Source: a virus. From it: a stretch of DNA of 64,000 bases. Position 1 is the first letter of the stretch, and each line of letters begins with the position of its first letter. The stretch lies in the IMG/VR virus record IMGVR_UViG_3300036937_000041, positions 1 through 64,000 of that record; one strand, written 5' to 3'. The notes beneath the pieces are model-generated. The model saw only the letters and a list, made by a program, of their open reading frames with translations, had not been told where the DNA came from and made no database searches. The translations under genes and the position numbers were made by a program. Shown here piece by piece: positions 39,743-47,500 of this stretch.

Positions 39743-40020
39743 TCCTCATCCTTGAACCACGAGTTAGCTGTTGAATCCCACCACAAGCTGTCGTGGGCGT
39801 CTGGCTGTGCGCGTTTTAACTCAAGCCAGTGCTGAACCAGGTCGATCTTATCCGATGTCAAAGCCCCCGGCCGCCATTGAATCTCCACCCCGTTCCACGA
39901 TGCTGATTCCCAGTACGTTGAAGGCTTTTGATGGTGTTTCTGCCACGCCTGATATGAAATGTTACCAATAAGCGACGCGAGTACAAAACAGATCAACCAA
40001 ACAAGAATCATCTTTTTCAT
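39739..40020 (-). CDS. Small membrane-anchored protein
   Basis: A 93-residue protein with an N-terminal hydrophobic segment (residues 4-22) that may be an uncleaved signal or anchor. A polar domain with W-N-G-V-E-I-Q-W and W-W-D-S-T-A-N-S-W follows. It lies between two paralogous genes. Confidence 0.5.
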   Translation of the reverse strand: MKKMILVWLICFVLASLIGNISYQAWQKHHQKPSTYWESASWNGVEIQWRPGALTSDKIDLVQHWLELKRAQPDAHDSLWWDSTANSWFKDEE

Positions 40021-40271
40021 TGCCCCTCCTCCTTCAATCGGTTGAGGAAATCATATACCGCGTTACAGCAGTCTATGGAATCAATCTTATCCTTGATCGC
40101 ATCCAACAACCCCACAGCCTCGTCGAAGTTGTTGATGGCGCGACAAATAGCATTGCCATCTTGAGGATCAATGTCAGCAATGAATCGCCCCTGAGCATCA
40201 AGAAGCTTAAACGATCCATCGGGATACTCCAAAGTAGACAAGGGAAGTCTGGTGTCCCATTTGATACTCAT
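40017..40271 (-). CDS. Hypothetical protein, paralogue B
   Basis: An 84-residue protein sharing N-N-F-D-E-A-V-G-L-L and F-L-N-R-L-K-E with paralogue A at 39440-39742. The N-terminal half is beta-rich. GGAGAA precedes the ATG. Confidence 0.5.
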   Translation of the reverse strand: MSIKWDTRLPLSTLEYPDGSFKLLDAQGRFIADIDPQDGNAICRAINNFDEAVGLLDAIKDKIDSIDCCNAVYDFLNRLKEEGQ

Positions 40272-40423
40272 TTCTCCTCCTTGCCAATGGCGCGATTATA
40301 GCAATACATACAGACATAGAAACCGCCGTCCCCTTCGCATCCTGCACAGCAAGACCATCCTGTCCCATCACAGTCTTCACACGGGACCCAATCCATTTCT
40401 CCCCCGCACTTAGGACAGTTCAT
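40268..40423 (-). CDS. Small zinc-binding protein (DnaJ-like cysteine repeats)
   Basis: A 51-residue protein with four cysteine pairs: C-P-K-C-G-G, C-E-D-C-D-G-T-G, C-C-A-G-C-E-G-D-G and C-M-Y-C. The C-x-x-C-x-G-x-G pattern is that of the DnaJ central zinc domain. It begins inside the upstream gene and its stop overlaps the next start. Confidence 0.6.
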   Translation of the reverse strand: MNCPKCGGEMDWVPCEDCDGTGWSCCAGCEGDGGFYVCMYCYNRAIGKEEK

Positions 40424-40607
40424 CGGGAGCCTCCTCGCAGCTCGCCTCAGATATTTTTTGCCTGACGGCCTTGAGTGTTTGAACCCTTGCCCCGTTCATC
40501 AAACGCCGCACCTCGTCATCAACTCGGTGTGATCTGATAAACTCGATCTCGTCATTGATAATCTGAATCGCCTTGGTCTTTGTAATGATATTTGTCTTTA
40601 CGTTCAT
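40410..40607 (-). CDS. Hypothetical helical protein
   Basis: A 65-residue helical protein starting M-N-V-K-T-N-I-I-T-K. Function unknown. Confidence 0.45.
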   Translation of the reverse strand: MNVKTNIITKTKAIQIINDEIEFIRSHRVDDEVRRLMNGARVQTLKAVRQKISEASCEEAPDELS

Positions 40608-41080
40608 TTCGCCTCCAGTATGGCGATAAGTGCCTTCAAGGCGGCCTTGAGACGGCTATCGGCGTGAATGTGAGTTGTAACCGAACTGCCGATCTTCTTG
40701 ACTGTCATGCGATACAGACCGTCATATTCCTTTGATCCGCCCAGTTGAGATTCGTACCCCCGTTCCTCGATCTCGTTGAGGACGGTGTCCAAGTCGGGGA
40801 TACCGACAAAATTGTAATCAATATCCCGCATTTCAGCACTCATGTTTTTCATGATTTGGCGAAATGTTCGGCCCCAATAACCACGGCCGGGACCCAACAT
40901 TGGTTCTATTTTCATGATATCAATTTCTCTAAGGTGCACAATAGTTCCGGGCATTAAAACATTTGCGGTTCCACTCTCGAAATCCGGGGCAGTAAAGTAT
41001 CCTTCTCGACAGATATCTTGCAGCCAGCCGGCCTCTTTCCGCTTGAGGCAGAGGTCATAGAGTTCTCGGTCAATGTTCAT
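40604..41080 (-). CDS. Hypothetical protein
   Basis: A 158-residue protein (M-N-I-D-R-E-L-Y-D-L-C-L-K-R-K) with a beta-rich middle and a C-terminal helix A-L-K-A-L-I-A-I-L. The M-x-x-x-x-x-L-Y-D-L-C start resembles that of the protein at 37587-37919, suggesting a shared origin of their N-termini. No known family. Confidence 0.5.
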   Translation of the reverse strand: MNIDRELYDLCLKRKEAGWLQDICREGYFTAPDFESGTANVLMPGTIVHLREIDIMKIEPMLGPGRGYWGRTFRQIMKNMSAEMRDIDYNFVGIPDLDTVLNEIEERGYESQLGGSKEYDGLYRMTVKKIGSSVTTHIHADSRLKAALKALIAILEAK

Positions 41081-41228
41081 CGGTATCCTCTTTCTGCACG
41101 CCTTTTAGAATCACTATGTTGGGTTCCGTCTGGCCGGGGGTGGCGATAGCGGCGGCTACCCCGTCCGGCATATCCATAACCATGAGCCTTATCGTCTGGC
41201 CACATACTGTGATGGTCTCGATGTTCAT
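41070..41228 (-). CDS. Small hypothetical protein after a promoter-like motif
   Basis: A 52-residue protein (M-N-I-E-T-I-T-V-C-G-Q-T-I-R-L). Its ATG lies 8 bases after the TATAAT of the motif at 41234-41245. Its stop overlaps the start region of the next gene. Beta-rich; function unknown. Confidence 0.5.
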   Translation of the reverse strand: MNIETITVCGQTIRLMVMDMPDGVAAAIATPGQTEPNIVILKGVQKEDTDEH

Positions 41229-41233
41229 CTTAG

Positions 41234-41245
41234 TCTATTATACGC
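41234..41245 (-). promoter_or_regulatory. GCGTATAATAGA promoter-like motif
   Basis: A consensus copy. The ATG at 41228 follows the core by 8 bases, leaving at most a 1-3 base leader. Confidence 0.65.
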
Positions 41246-41252
41246 ATAGAAG

Positions 41253-41585
41253 TTAGTCGCCCTTCTTCATTTCCTCGGCCGCCCGCTGGCCCGCCATTGC
41301 CATTAGTATTTCGCTCTGCCGTGTCTGCCAAGCTTGTGCCCGCGCAAGCTCATCGGCGAACAGCTGCTCATCCTCGTCGAGCACCCGACCTTCTTGGGCC
41401 ATCCGACACGATGGCCCCGGCGGAAGATCACCGGCAAGCTGTGACAGTACCTTATTTTGAATCCGAAGATAGCGGATGATCAACGCCGTCCGTTTTATGG
41501 CCCGGCGCTCACGTCTCTTCGAATCGTAGAACATTATAGACGCAAAAACAAGCAGCAGCGCTATGGTAATAAACTTCTCGATCAT
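41253..41585 (-). CDS. Membrane-anchored helical protein
   Basis: A 110-residue protein with one N-terminal membrane segment (F-I-T-I-A-L-L-L-V-F-A-S-I-M-F), then a basic region and a long helix. The topology resembles an i-spanin or other single-pass anchored helix, but no lysis genes are near. Confidence 0.5.
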   Translation of the reverse strand: MIEKFITIALLLVFASIMFYDSKRRERRAIKRTALIIRYLRIQNKVLSQLAGDLPPGPSCRMAQEGRVLDEDEQLFADELARAQAWQTRQSEILMAMAGQRAAEEMKKGD

Positions 41586-41782
41586 TGATGTCCACCTCTC
41601 TTTAACTCGGTTCGTATTTGTCCGAGCAGCGGGGCCACAAACTCGTCAACGGCGGGCTTAAGCCGCAGGGCAAACTCCTTATCGACGGTAAACACCTGAC
41701 ATACTCGGAGCATGCTCTTCTTGTCGAGAGGACACACGTGCCCAACACGCGGACCAGGATCGTCCACCCGACTACTGCTCAT
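41582..41782 (-). CDS. Hypothetical protein
   Basis: A 66-residue protein starting M-S-S-S-R-V-D-D-P-G, with C-P-L-D and C-Q-V-F and a helical end. The start overlaps the end of the upstream gene. Function unknown. Confidence 0.45.
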   Translation of the reverse strand: MSSSRVDDPGPRVGHVCPLDKKSMLRVCQVFTVDKEFALRLKPAVDEFVAPLLGQIRTELKRGGHQ

Positions 41783-42092
41783 CTTTTTCCTCAAAACCGT
41801 CGCAAGACTGAAGCCATACTGGGTCGAAGTTGACCGGCCAGATAAACCAACCACGTTTGACCCCAGTAGGATGGCCAACGATATTCAGCTTCTTTGCATT
41901 CTCAGATAAGCCGAGCCCGATCCTCCCCACACCGGCCAGAATACCGAACACCTGGGCCATTGGATTGTCGAGCAGGTCGGCGTTTATCGGGTGCTTACAT
42001 TGACTGTGGGCATTGCCCGGCAGCGTACCACGATATTTACAGTTATAGCAGTTCGGCCGACTACTATCGTCCACGATCTTCCCCTCGATCAT
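41772..42092 (-). CDS. Cysteine-motif hypothetical protein
   Basis: A 106-residue protein with C-Y-N-C-K-Y-R-G near residue 15 and Q-C-K-H-P near 31, then W-F-I-W-P-V-N-F-D-P and C-D-G-F near the end, a possible metal site. The chosen ATG overlaps the lipoprotein gene in another frame. The variant GGCGTATGATC covers this start. Confidence 0.5.
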   Translation of the reverse strand: MIEGKIVDDSSRPNCYNCKYRGTLPGNAHSQCKHPINADLLDNPMAQVFGILAGVGRIGLGLSENAKKLNIVGHPTGVKRGWFIWPVNFDPVWLQSCDGFEEKDEQ

Positions 42093-42636
42093 ACGCCGAC
42101 AGGTCAAACGTGTGTCCGTTCCCCTGACGGTCATGCCAGCAGAGGAGGATAGTCGTGTCACACCCACGGGCTGGCCGGGCGCCGGGGAGCAGCGTGTCCA
42201 CGGAAAAGCTTACCCGACTGTACTTCCAAAGTTCGAGCGGGCTGCCGTCCAATATGTATTTAAGATCGTCGTAGTCCAACTTTCTGGAAAGCATGTCGGC
42301 AAATATGAGGGCCGTACTATCGGACACGCGATTCTGCTCTGTAGAAATGGAGTTGAACGCCAGGGCGGCCGCGTGATCGTCAACCAGATAATGCCGTTCA
42401 TCCTCATGCAAGTAATAGAAGTCGTTGAAGCTCGTAGTCGCCCAGAACTTGACGGTATAGCAGATGTTCGCGGTCGCCAGCTCGTTGGGCACCGTCCACG
42501 AACAGTTGTAAAAGATGTCGATGGTCGACAGCGTATCGGCCGCCGCGTCCGACTGCGCTACTCTAATCGGATCTTGCTCGGCACATGAGATCATGGCCAA
42601 GCAGAACAGCCCGACGATTATCAACCGCAGTCGCAT
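42064..42636 (-). CDS. Predicted lipoprotein
   Basis: A 190-residue protein with a signal peptide ending in the lipobox-like L-A-M-I-S-C (Cys18), then A-E-Q-D. The exported part is rich in aromatic strands (F-Y-N-C-S-W, I-C-Y-T-V-K-F-W) with further cysteines. Acylation would place it in the host envelope. It may alter the cell surface; it shows no helix typical of o-spanins. Confidence 0.55.
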   Translation of the reverse strand: MRLRLIIVGLFCLAMISCAEQDPIRVAQSDAAADTLSTIDIFYNCSWTVPNELATANICYTVKFWATTSFNDFYYLHEDERHYLVDDHAAALAFNSISTEQNRVSDSTALIFADMLSRKLDYDDLKYILDGSPLELWKYSRVSFSVDTLLPGARPARGCDTTILLCWHDRQGNGHTFDLSAYDRGEDRGR

Positions 42637-42639
42637 ACC

Positions 42640-42774
42640 CTACTCTCCTTTCGGAACACCCGGGTAGGTGCTCCAATGATAATGGTGAACGACAGGGGTC
42701 GTCGGCCGCTCGTGCCGAACTATATGGCCGAAGAATATCGACCAGAAAAACAGGCCGCAAAGCAAGTACCTCAT
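42640..42774 (-). CDS. Small membrane protein
   Basis: A 44-residue protein with one membrane segment (L-L-C-G-L-F-F-W-S-I-F-F-G) and a His/Pro-rich tail. AAGGAG lies 8 bases before the ATG, which overlaps the upstream stop. It stands just upstream of the lipoprotein gene. Confidence 0.5.
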   Translation of the reverse strand: MRYLLCGLFFWSIFFGHIVRHERPTTPVVHHYHWSTYPGVPKGE

Positions 42775-43184
42775 ACTCTGATCTCCTTTACTCTGTTAAG
42801 ATATGTCTCTATTTGTCTGCACAAAACGGCGCCCGCGGTCGCGCGCGCACGCTCAAGCAACTCCGTGGTCACCTTTGAGTGGTACCCGATCATCAGGGTA
42901 AATATCATATCGGCGGTCATGCTGGTCAGCAGCTCCAGGGTAAGCTCCACGTCCAGCTTCCGCCTGTTCATATCCCGTTTAAACTCATATGCGAGGAAAA
43001 TATTGCGCAACAACTCGATAGCCCACTGATGATCACTGTGCCGAGCAAGATCTTCGCACACCACCCCATAGTCCCCACGAATATGCAGCTTAACATCTGT
43101 GCCCAAAACATGTAGGCATACCCTGCCCTCATCTTCGAGGGGAAGGATCTCGATGGTGATCTCCGGAGTCCAGGATATTCTCAT
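42771..43184 (-). CDS. Hypothetical protein
   Basis: A 137-residue protein starting M-R-I-S-W-T-P-E-I-T behind AGGAGG. The first half is beta-rich, the second helical (L-T-L-E-L-L-T-S-M-T-A-D-M). No family is recognised. Confidence 0.5.
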   Translation of the reverse strand: MRISWTPEITIEILPLEDEGRVCLHVLGTDVKLHIRGDYGVVCEDLARHSDHQWAIELLRNIFLAYEFKRDMNRRKLDVELTLELLTSMTADMIFTLMIGYHSKVTTELLERARATAGAVLCRQIETYLNRVKEIRV

Positions 43185-43402
43185 CTTACCTCCTGGACGG
43201 TCTTGCACACAGCACACCGGTGAACGCGCATCCGCGGCTGGCCGACCAGACGGCGAGTGCACTCGTGTACCTCTCCCCACATATGGCGACCGCGGGCGCA
43301 CAACCGCTTGCGGCTGCGCCGACGACACTTGGAGGCCCCCGGTTTTCTCATCGCCGGGCGCCCATGATCAAGTTCACGCATCAGCTTGGTCAGCTTGTCC
43401 AC
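43181..43402 (-). CDS. Basic zinc-motif protein
   Basis: A 73-residue, strongly basic protein. H-M-W, then C-T-R-R and H-R-C-A-V-C at the end suggest a zinc site of the type seen in small phage nucleic-acid-binding proteins. Confidence 0.5.
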   Translation of the reverse strand: MDKLTKLMRELDHGRPAMRKPGASKCRRRSRKRLCARGRHMWGEVHECTRRLVGQPRMRVHRCAVCKTVQEVR

Positions 43403-43601
43403 TATCTGCCTCCTTTAGAAAAACATCATCCGGTACTTCATAAACACATCCGACATTGGCTGCCCGTGCCTCAACAAACTCAACATCAAAATCTGTATAA
43501 AATTCAACAGATTTAATCGAATCACAATCTATTTTCAGCGCATGAGCACACCAACAGCGGACAATCCTCTCCAGTGATACACTGCCGAGCCTAATCTTCA
43601 T
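43374..43601 (-). CDS. Hypothetical protein
   Basis: A 75-residue protein starting M-K-I-R-L-G-S-V-S, chosen because GGAG lies upstream and the ATG overlaps the upstream stop. It has cysteines at C-W-C-A-H and an acidic end. Function unknown. Confidence 0.45.
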   Translation of the reverse strand: MKIRLGSVSLERIVRCWCAHALKIDCDSIKSVEFYTDFDVEFVEARAANVGCVYEVPDDVFLKEADSGQADQADA

Positions 43602-43798
43602 CGTCTGCTCCACTCTATAAAGTTGTCCACCTGGTCGGTCTCGGCCAAATATTGTACAGCCAATCTCCCTGAAGTCCTGCGGGCCAGCCAGCGCATCCGC
43701 CGCTTAGTCTGCGCATCCGGCTGGGGAAGCTTGGCCAACAGCTTGCGGTACTCCCGCACATCATCTATCAACGTCAAGATAAGCCGAATAATAGGCAT
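43598..43798 (-). CDS. Hypothetical helical protein
   Basis: A 66-residue basic helical protein (M-P-I-I-R-L-I-L-T-L-I-D-D-V). It overlaps the next gene upstream by 38 bases. Function unknown. Confidence 0.45.
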   Translation of the reverse strand: MPIIRLILTLIDDVREYRKLLAKLPQPDAQTKRRMRWLARRTSGRLAVQYLAETDQVDNFIEWSRR

Positions 43799-44114
43799 TT
43801 GTACACGCTTCCTTTATCTTCTCAAAGTTAGGCCACAGGCGCTCGAACTCGATCTTACGCTCTCTGACGTCCTCGGCGGCAAGCTGGGTAAACCCGGGAA
43901 AAGGATGATCCTGGGAGATGATCAGGCGCGGCCGCTTGCGCTTGCCCATGCTGCCCAACAGATCATGCCGCTCATACTCTACGGTGATCGCCACCGGCTT
44001 GCCCGCCCGATCGTCAACGATATCGATTATCTCGACCATCAACTCCGGTCTATCATCTGTACCGCGGCGTAGCCACCCGGTGAACAACAGCCGTTCTCTT
44101 ACTTGATTATCCAT
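43761..44114 (-). CDS. Hypothetical protein with predicted leaderless start
   Basis: A 117-residue mixed protein (M-D-N-Q-V-R-E-R-L-L-F-T-G). The ATG lies exactly 5 bases after TATAAT of the promoter-like motif and no ribosome site is present. Function unknown. Confidence 0.55.
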   Translation of the reverse strand: MDNQVRERLLFTGWLRRGTDDRPELMVEIIDIVDDRAGKPVAITVEYERHDLLGSMGKRKRPRLIISQDHPFPGFTQLAAEDVRERKIEFERLWPNFEKIKEACTNAYYSAYLDVDR

Positions 44115-44116
44115 AT

Positions 44117-44128
44117 CTTATTATACGC
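44117..44128 (-). promoter_or_regulatory. GCGTATAATAAG promoter-like motif (leaderless)
   Basis: Five bases separate the TATAAT core from the ATG at 44114. It follows the stop of the zinc-ribbon gene. Confidence 0.7.
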
Positions 44129-44130
44129 TA

Positions 44131-44337
44131 TTAGTCGACGATTATTTGATCGACCGGCGGATCTTGTTGGATGATCACCCGTAATATCGCCCCACAGTAC
44201 CAACAAGGGCGATCGTGGGCCTCCGCGTCGGTCACCAGATGGTCCAGTGATATCTCCTGGCCCCGATGGCAATCAGGACATTCAAACGAGTAGAGAAAGC
44301 GCAGCTGGGCGGCCGATACGGTTATCTTGGCCATCAT
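44131..44337 (-). CDS. Zinc-ribbon protein
   Basis: A 68-residue protein with C-P-D-C-H near residue 20 and C-W-Y-C-G near 45, a typical zinc ribbon. Its start overlaps the zinc-finger/HTH gene. Possibly a transcription accessory protein. Confidence 0.55.
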   Translation of the reverse strand: MMAKITVSAAQLRFLYSFECPDCHRGQEISLDHLVTDAEAHDRPCWYCGAILRVIIQQDPPVDQIIVD

Positions 44338-44708
44338 CGTTCTCCTTTTAGTTTGTTGGTCAGCGTGTTTCTGGATATATGAAGCCAGCGGGAGGCCGCC
44401 GACCTGCTCTTGAAATAGTCGACGGTGCGCACGATCATCCGATAGCCCACCAGGGACAGAAGTTGATTGTACTTGATGCCCTGGGCCATCGCCTGCTCAA
44501 CCAGCTCATCGGCAAGCTGCTCCACGGTCTTGTCCACCCGGGGCCGCCGAGCCGGAGTGTAGGCCAGCGACTTATGGTGCCCGCGCCCACGATCATCGTC
44601 GGTCCGACGCCCATGGGCGGCCAGCGAATGGCGCTCCAGATCGTACTCGGTGGTAAACCCGTCAAGGTCACAAATAGGGCACTTATATGCTTGTAATTTC
44701 GATACCAT
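44334..44708 (-). CDS. C2H2-type zinc finger joined to a Fis-like HTH
   Basis: A 124-residue protein. Residues about 8-32 read C-P-I-C-D-L-D ... H-S-L-A-A-H, a C2H2-like finger. The C-terminus, with S-R-W-L-H-I-S-R-N-T-L-T-N-K-L, matches the Fis/NtrC-type helix-turn-helix. The combination suggests a DNA-binding regulator. The ATG is chosen over a TTG five codons earlier. Confidence 0.6.
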   Translation of the reverse strand: MVSKLQAYKCPICDLDGFTTEYDLERHSLAAHGRRTDDDRGRGHHKSLAYTPARRPRVDKTVEQLADELVEQAMAQGIKYNQLLSLVGYRMIVRTVDYFKSRSAASRWLHISRNTLTNKLKGER

Positions 44709-44736
44709 TGAAATATTTCGCAATTTAATGACCGGG

Positions 44737-45318
44737 TTAAACGTTTCCCCGCAGAACAGCGGTCCACTGGTCTGCCATTGCCCGTGCTATACCGGGAAAG
44801 GTCTTTGACCTCAGTAATGATCTTTCTGGCGATGGAGCCATTTTAAACACTCTTTGCTCTCTGCCCGGGACAACGTTTGTCGGAATCAGCTTAGGAAGAC
44901 CGCGCAGCCACAGACAGGTCGCCTTGGTCTCCCCGTGGCCGAACATCCATGGTTGAACAATCTGATTGGGCTTGCGCCATTTTGTTGACATAATACTGAT
45001 AGGATTTTCAATCGCCACCCTCTCACACTTACAGTCGGCAAAGCACATAAAGAAGTCAATCGCATCCTGCTGTCGACCATCCGCCCGCTTTTCAGCAAAC
45101 CAACGAGCACCACTAACACTCAAGTGTGTGCAGGGCGGAAACGCGATAATCATATCCCAGTGTTGATCCAATAGCGGTAGTACATCTTGCTGTAGATGCC
45201 ACTCCGGGTGTCCGCCCGAACAGGGAAGTATATCACAACTATATGCTTCGATTCCCAAACGCCGAAACTCAATGGTTACCGCCTGCGATTCCTCACAAGC
45301 GACTAATATCTTTTCCAC
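44737..45318 (-). CDS. C5 cytosine methyltransferase-like protein
   Basis: A 193-residue protein. Visible motifs are V-A-C-E-E-S-Q (motif I), a D-I-L-P-C-S-G-G-H turn, A-F-P-P-C-T-H-L-S motif IV with the catalytic cysteine, and V-A-I-E-N-P motif VI. It is only half the length of a full enzyme and lacks an obvious target-recognition domain, like many short phage relatives. The start is a GTG inside the upstream gene. It may protect phage DNA from restriction. Confidence 0.7.
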   Translation of the reverse strand: MEKILVACEESQAVTIEFRRLGIEAYSCDILPCSGGHPEWHLQQDVLPLLDQHWDMIIAFPPCTHLSVSGARWFAEKRADGRQQDAIDFFMCFADCKCERVAIENPISIMSTKWRKPNQIVQPWMFGHGETKATCLWLRGLPKLIPTNVVPGREQRVFKMAPSPERSLLRSKTFPGIARAMADQWTAVLRGNV

Positions 45319-45541
45319 AGCGAATCTGTATCTCCGTCTTGAACAACAAATCAAATCCATCTTCCATATGTCTGCCGAACACGCTGGCAACCTTCCACAA
45401 CTGCCATCTCGACCACCCATCAACCTCCTCTACCGTGCACCCTTGTGCGCGGGCCAACCGACGCCCCCTGGCGGTCAGTCTAATCCACACATCATGGTTG
45501 ACGTTGAACGTCCAATCAGCAGCAGAATCTTCTAATCTCAT
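45293..45541 (-). CDS. Hypothetical protein with near-leaderless start
   Basis: An 82-residue protein (M-R-L-E-D-S-A-A-D-W-T-F). The ATG lies 7 bases after the TATAAT core of a promoter-like motif. The gene overlaps the methyltransferase start by 26 bases. Function unknown. Confidence 0.5.
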   Translation of the reverse strand: MRLEDSAADWTFNVNHDVWIRLTARGRRLARAQGCTVEEVDGWSRWQLWKVASVFGRHMEDGFDLLFKTEIQIRCGKDISRL

Positions 45542-45546
45542 ACTAC

Positions 45547-45557
45547 CCATTATACGC
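45547..45557 (-). promoter_or_regulatory. GCGTATAATGG promoter-like motif
   Basis: It directly follows the TAG stop of the upstream methyltransferase gene and precedes the ATG at 45541 by 7 bases from the core. Confidence 0.6.
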
Positions 45558-46256
45558 CTAAAGCAATCCTTTTACCGAGGTGCGGCGTCTGATCAGCTGT
45601 AGATAATCTGGATTAAGCTCGATAAGAACCCATCGTCTGCGCAGCTGCTCGGCCACCCGCCCGGTCGTCCCGCTCCCACCAAACGGGTCGAGAACAATGT
45701 GGCCCGCAGATGATGATTTCTCAATCGGGATGGCCGCGCTCGCTATCGGTTTTCTCGTCAGATGCACATCGGTGTTTTCTCTTACAATATCCCAACAATT
45801 TGTAATCCTCTTCCCGTTCAGCAAATGTCTTCCCTTCGTCGCCCAGGCGATAAACTCCGTAATATTTCCATAGTCCCCTTCCAGATCACCAGATGTATGA
45901 TTGTTCTTCCGAAGAACGATAAGCCTTTTTGGCGTAAATCCTACCGATTGATATTCTTTCCTAAAATCAGAAGCCCCATAGTCGTTACAACAAGAGTAGA
46001 TGGCACCACCATCGGCGAGCACCCGAAATGACTGGACAAGAAATGGGGCCAGCCACTCAAACCCTGCGTCCCCGGCAATATAGTCATGGGAAACGGATCG
46101 CATATTAGACTTGTACATCATTCCATACGGCGGATCCGTGCACACCAGGTCGATCGAGCTGTCGGGGATACCGCGCATGATCTCCAGACAATCCCCGTGG
46201 TAGATGACCCCCGAGTCATCTTGATAATATGGTTCAGGCAAGTTGCCCCGCGACAT
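45558..46256 (-). CDS. DNA N6-adenine or N4-cytosine methyltransferase
   Basis: A 232-residue enzyme of the beta-type order: D-P-P-Y-G (motif IV, near residue 41) precedes D-P-F-G-G-S-G-T-T (motif I, near 195). The N-terminus has I-Y-H-G-D-C-L-E-I-M. It transfers methyl groups from SAM to DNA bases. A similar enzyme with a different target region is encoded at 59662-60420. No restriction partner is seen. Confidence 0.85.
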   Translation of the reverse strand: MSRGNLPEPYYQDDSGVIYHGDCLEIMRGIPDSSIDLVCTDPPYGMMYKSNMRSVSHDYIAGDAGFEWLAPFLVQSFRVLADGGAIYSCCNDYGASDFRKEYQSVGFTPKRLIVLRKNNHTSGDLEGDYGNITEFIAWATKGRHLLNGKRITNCWDIVRENTDVHLTRKPIASAAIPIEKSSSAGHIVLDPFGGSGTTGRVAEQLRRRWVLIELNPDYLQLIRRRTSVKGLL

Positions 46257-46650
46257 ACCGATAGTCCTCTCTGTGCTGCACAAGCCAGGTCAGCACATCC
46301 ATATCCTGATATTCTTTACACTTCTGTTCTACTTTAGAGTAATCCCATAGGTCTACGCCCCATGTTTTATACTGGACGAGCGTCCGCCGCACATTATCCG
46401 GGATCTCCAGCGTGGGGCCGAGCACATGCGCGTCCAGCTTGGCCAGCTCGATAGTATGCGCATCTACCTCGGCCAACCTGGCGGCCAAGCTGGCCACCAA
46501 ATCGGATGATATTAGTACATAATCGGGAAGCCCCTCGATAACCTGGACCAGCTGTGGGTCCACCACCGCGGCCGCGGCGGCCCGCAGCGCCCGGTCAAGC
46601 TCTTGTCTGGTCTTCAACCCGAGATCCCGGCAGCTTCGGCTGCCTGACAA
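46234..46650 (-). CDS. Hypothetical protein, start uncertain
   Basis: Up to 138 residues, helical and Ala/Leu-rich in the first half, ending W-L-V-Q-H-R-E-D-Y. The widest frame begins with TTG; a later TTG (L-K-T-R-Q-E-L) is also possible. It overlaps both neighbours. Function unknown. Confidence 0.4.
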   Translation of the reverse strand: MSGSRSCRDLGLKTRQELDRALRAAAAAVVDPQLVQVIEGLPDYVLISSDLVASLAARLAEVDAHTIELAKLDAHVLGPTLEIPDNVRRTLVQYKTWGVDLWDYSKVEQKCKEYQDMDVLTWLVQHREDYRYVAGQLA

Positions 46651-47500
46651 TCGTTCCCCGCTGATCTACAGGCGCATCATCCTGGATGAGCATCTGCATA
46701 CTCTTATTAATAGGGAAGTACACCCGGCGATGAAATTCGGCGACAACCTTGCTATACTGCGAGCGCGATAGGGTTTCGCCCAACAGCTTGAACAATGAGC
46801 TGACAAACAGCTTGAGGCTCTGCGTGTCCAGCAACAGCCGCTCGGTCATAATCTGCTGCCGCGCGCGCTTCACCCGGGCGAGCGCCACCGTCGTATCCCG
46901 GATCTCCGCGGCCGCCACGTACTCCAGGTTGAGCAGATGCTTGAGCACCAGGTTAAGCGAATGAATCTCGATCTCCACGTCGCCCAACCGCGGGTCGTCG
47001 AGCACGTACGGCGCGATGTCAAACAGCTCCTTCATCTCCAGCGCGAGACCCTGAGCCGAATATCCGGCGAGCACGTTCAACGGGCTCCGCTGAGAGCGTA
47101 TTTGCTCATGATATCTACAATACCCATAGCCCACATGGTTGGTCGCCCGACCGGCGGGCGCCAGACACCTGAGCTTCAACCCCTGTTTGCTGCGCAACAT
47201 CCCGCATATCCGTCGATCCCGTAGGTAAGGACGAGACCCGGGGATCAGCGGATCAAAGTCAGGGTTTTCCCGCAACGAATATATCTCGTGCTCGGACACT
47301 ATCTCGCACAAGGTCGATAGATGGTCATGCTCATACGCGTTGATCGGCCTGTCCGACTGACTCAGCTCGTCCATAACCGTGTCCAGCAGCCGCGCCCTAT
47401 CCGGGGGGCTCAGCATCGACCGACCGCGCTCCAGATCTCGCGCACGCTTTTGCTTTATCTGCGCGATCAACCGGTCCAGCTTAGTCTTGCGCTTGCTCAT
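46595..47500 (-). CDS. Hypothetical helical protein with Cys-His motif
   Basis: A 301-residue protein. A basic N-terminal helix (K-L-D-R-L-I-A-Q-I-K-Q-K-R) is followed by C-G-M near residue 100, then R-C-L-A-P-A-G near 112 and Y-C-R-Y-H near 128, a likely zinc knuckle of the kind common in phage proteins of unknown role. Long helices fill the rest. Its size and helical nature would also suit a small terminase, but the gene lies far from the terminase genes. Confidence 0.5.
   Translation of the reverse strand: MSKRKTKLDRLIAQIKQKRARDLERGRSMLSPPDRARLLDTVMDELSQSDRPINAYEHDHLSTLCEIVSEHEIYSLRENPDFDPLIPGSRPYLRDRRICGMLRSKQGLKLRCLAPAGRATNHVGYGYCRYHEQIRSQRSPLNVLAGYSAQGLALEMKELFDIAPYVLDDPRLGDVEIEIHSLNLVLKHLLNLEYVAAAEIRDTTVALARVKRARQQIMTERLLLDTQSLKLFVSSLFKLLGETLSRSQYSKVVAEFHRRVYFPINKSMQMLIQDDAPVDQRGTIVRQPKLPGSRVEDQTRA

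Noticed and set aside
42064-42636. Outer-membrane spanin
   Set aside because: A lipobox is present, but the protein is large, beta-rich and far from the holin and amidase genes.
46595-47500. Small terminase subunit
   Set aside because: Size and helicity would fit, but the gene is about 17 kb from the terminase genes and no HTH is recognised.
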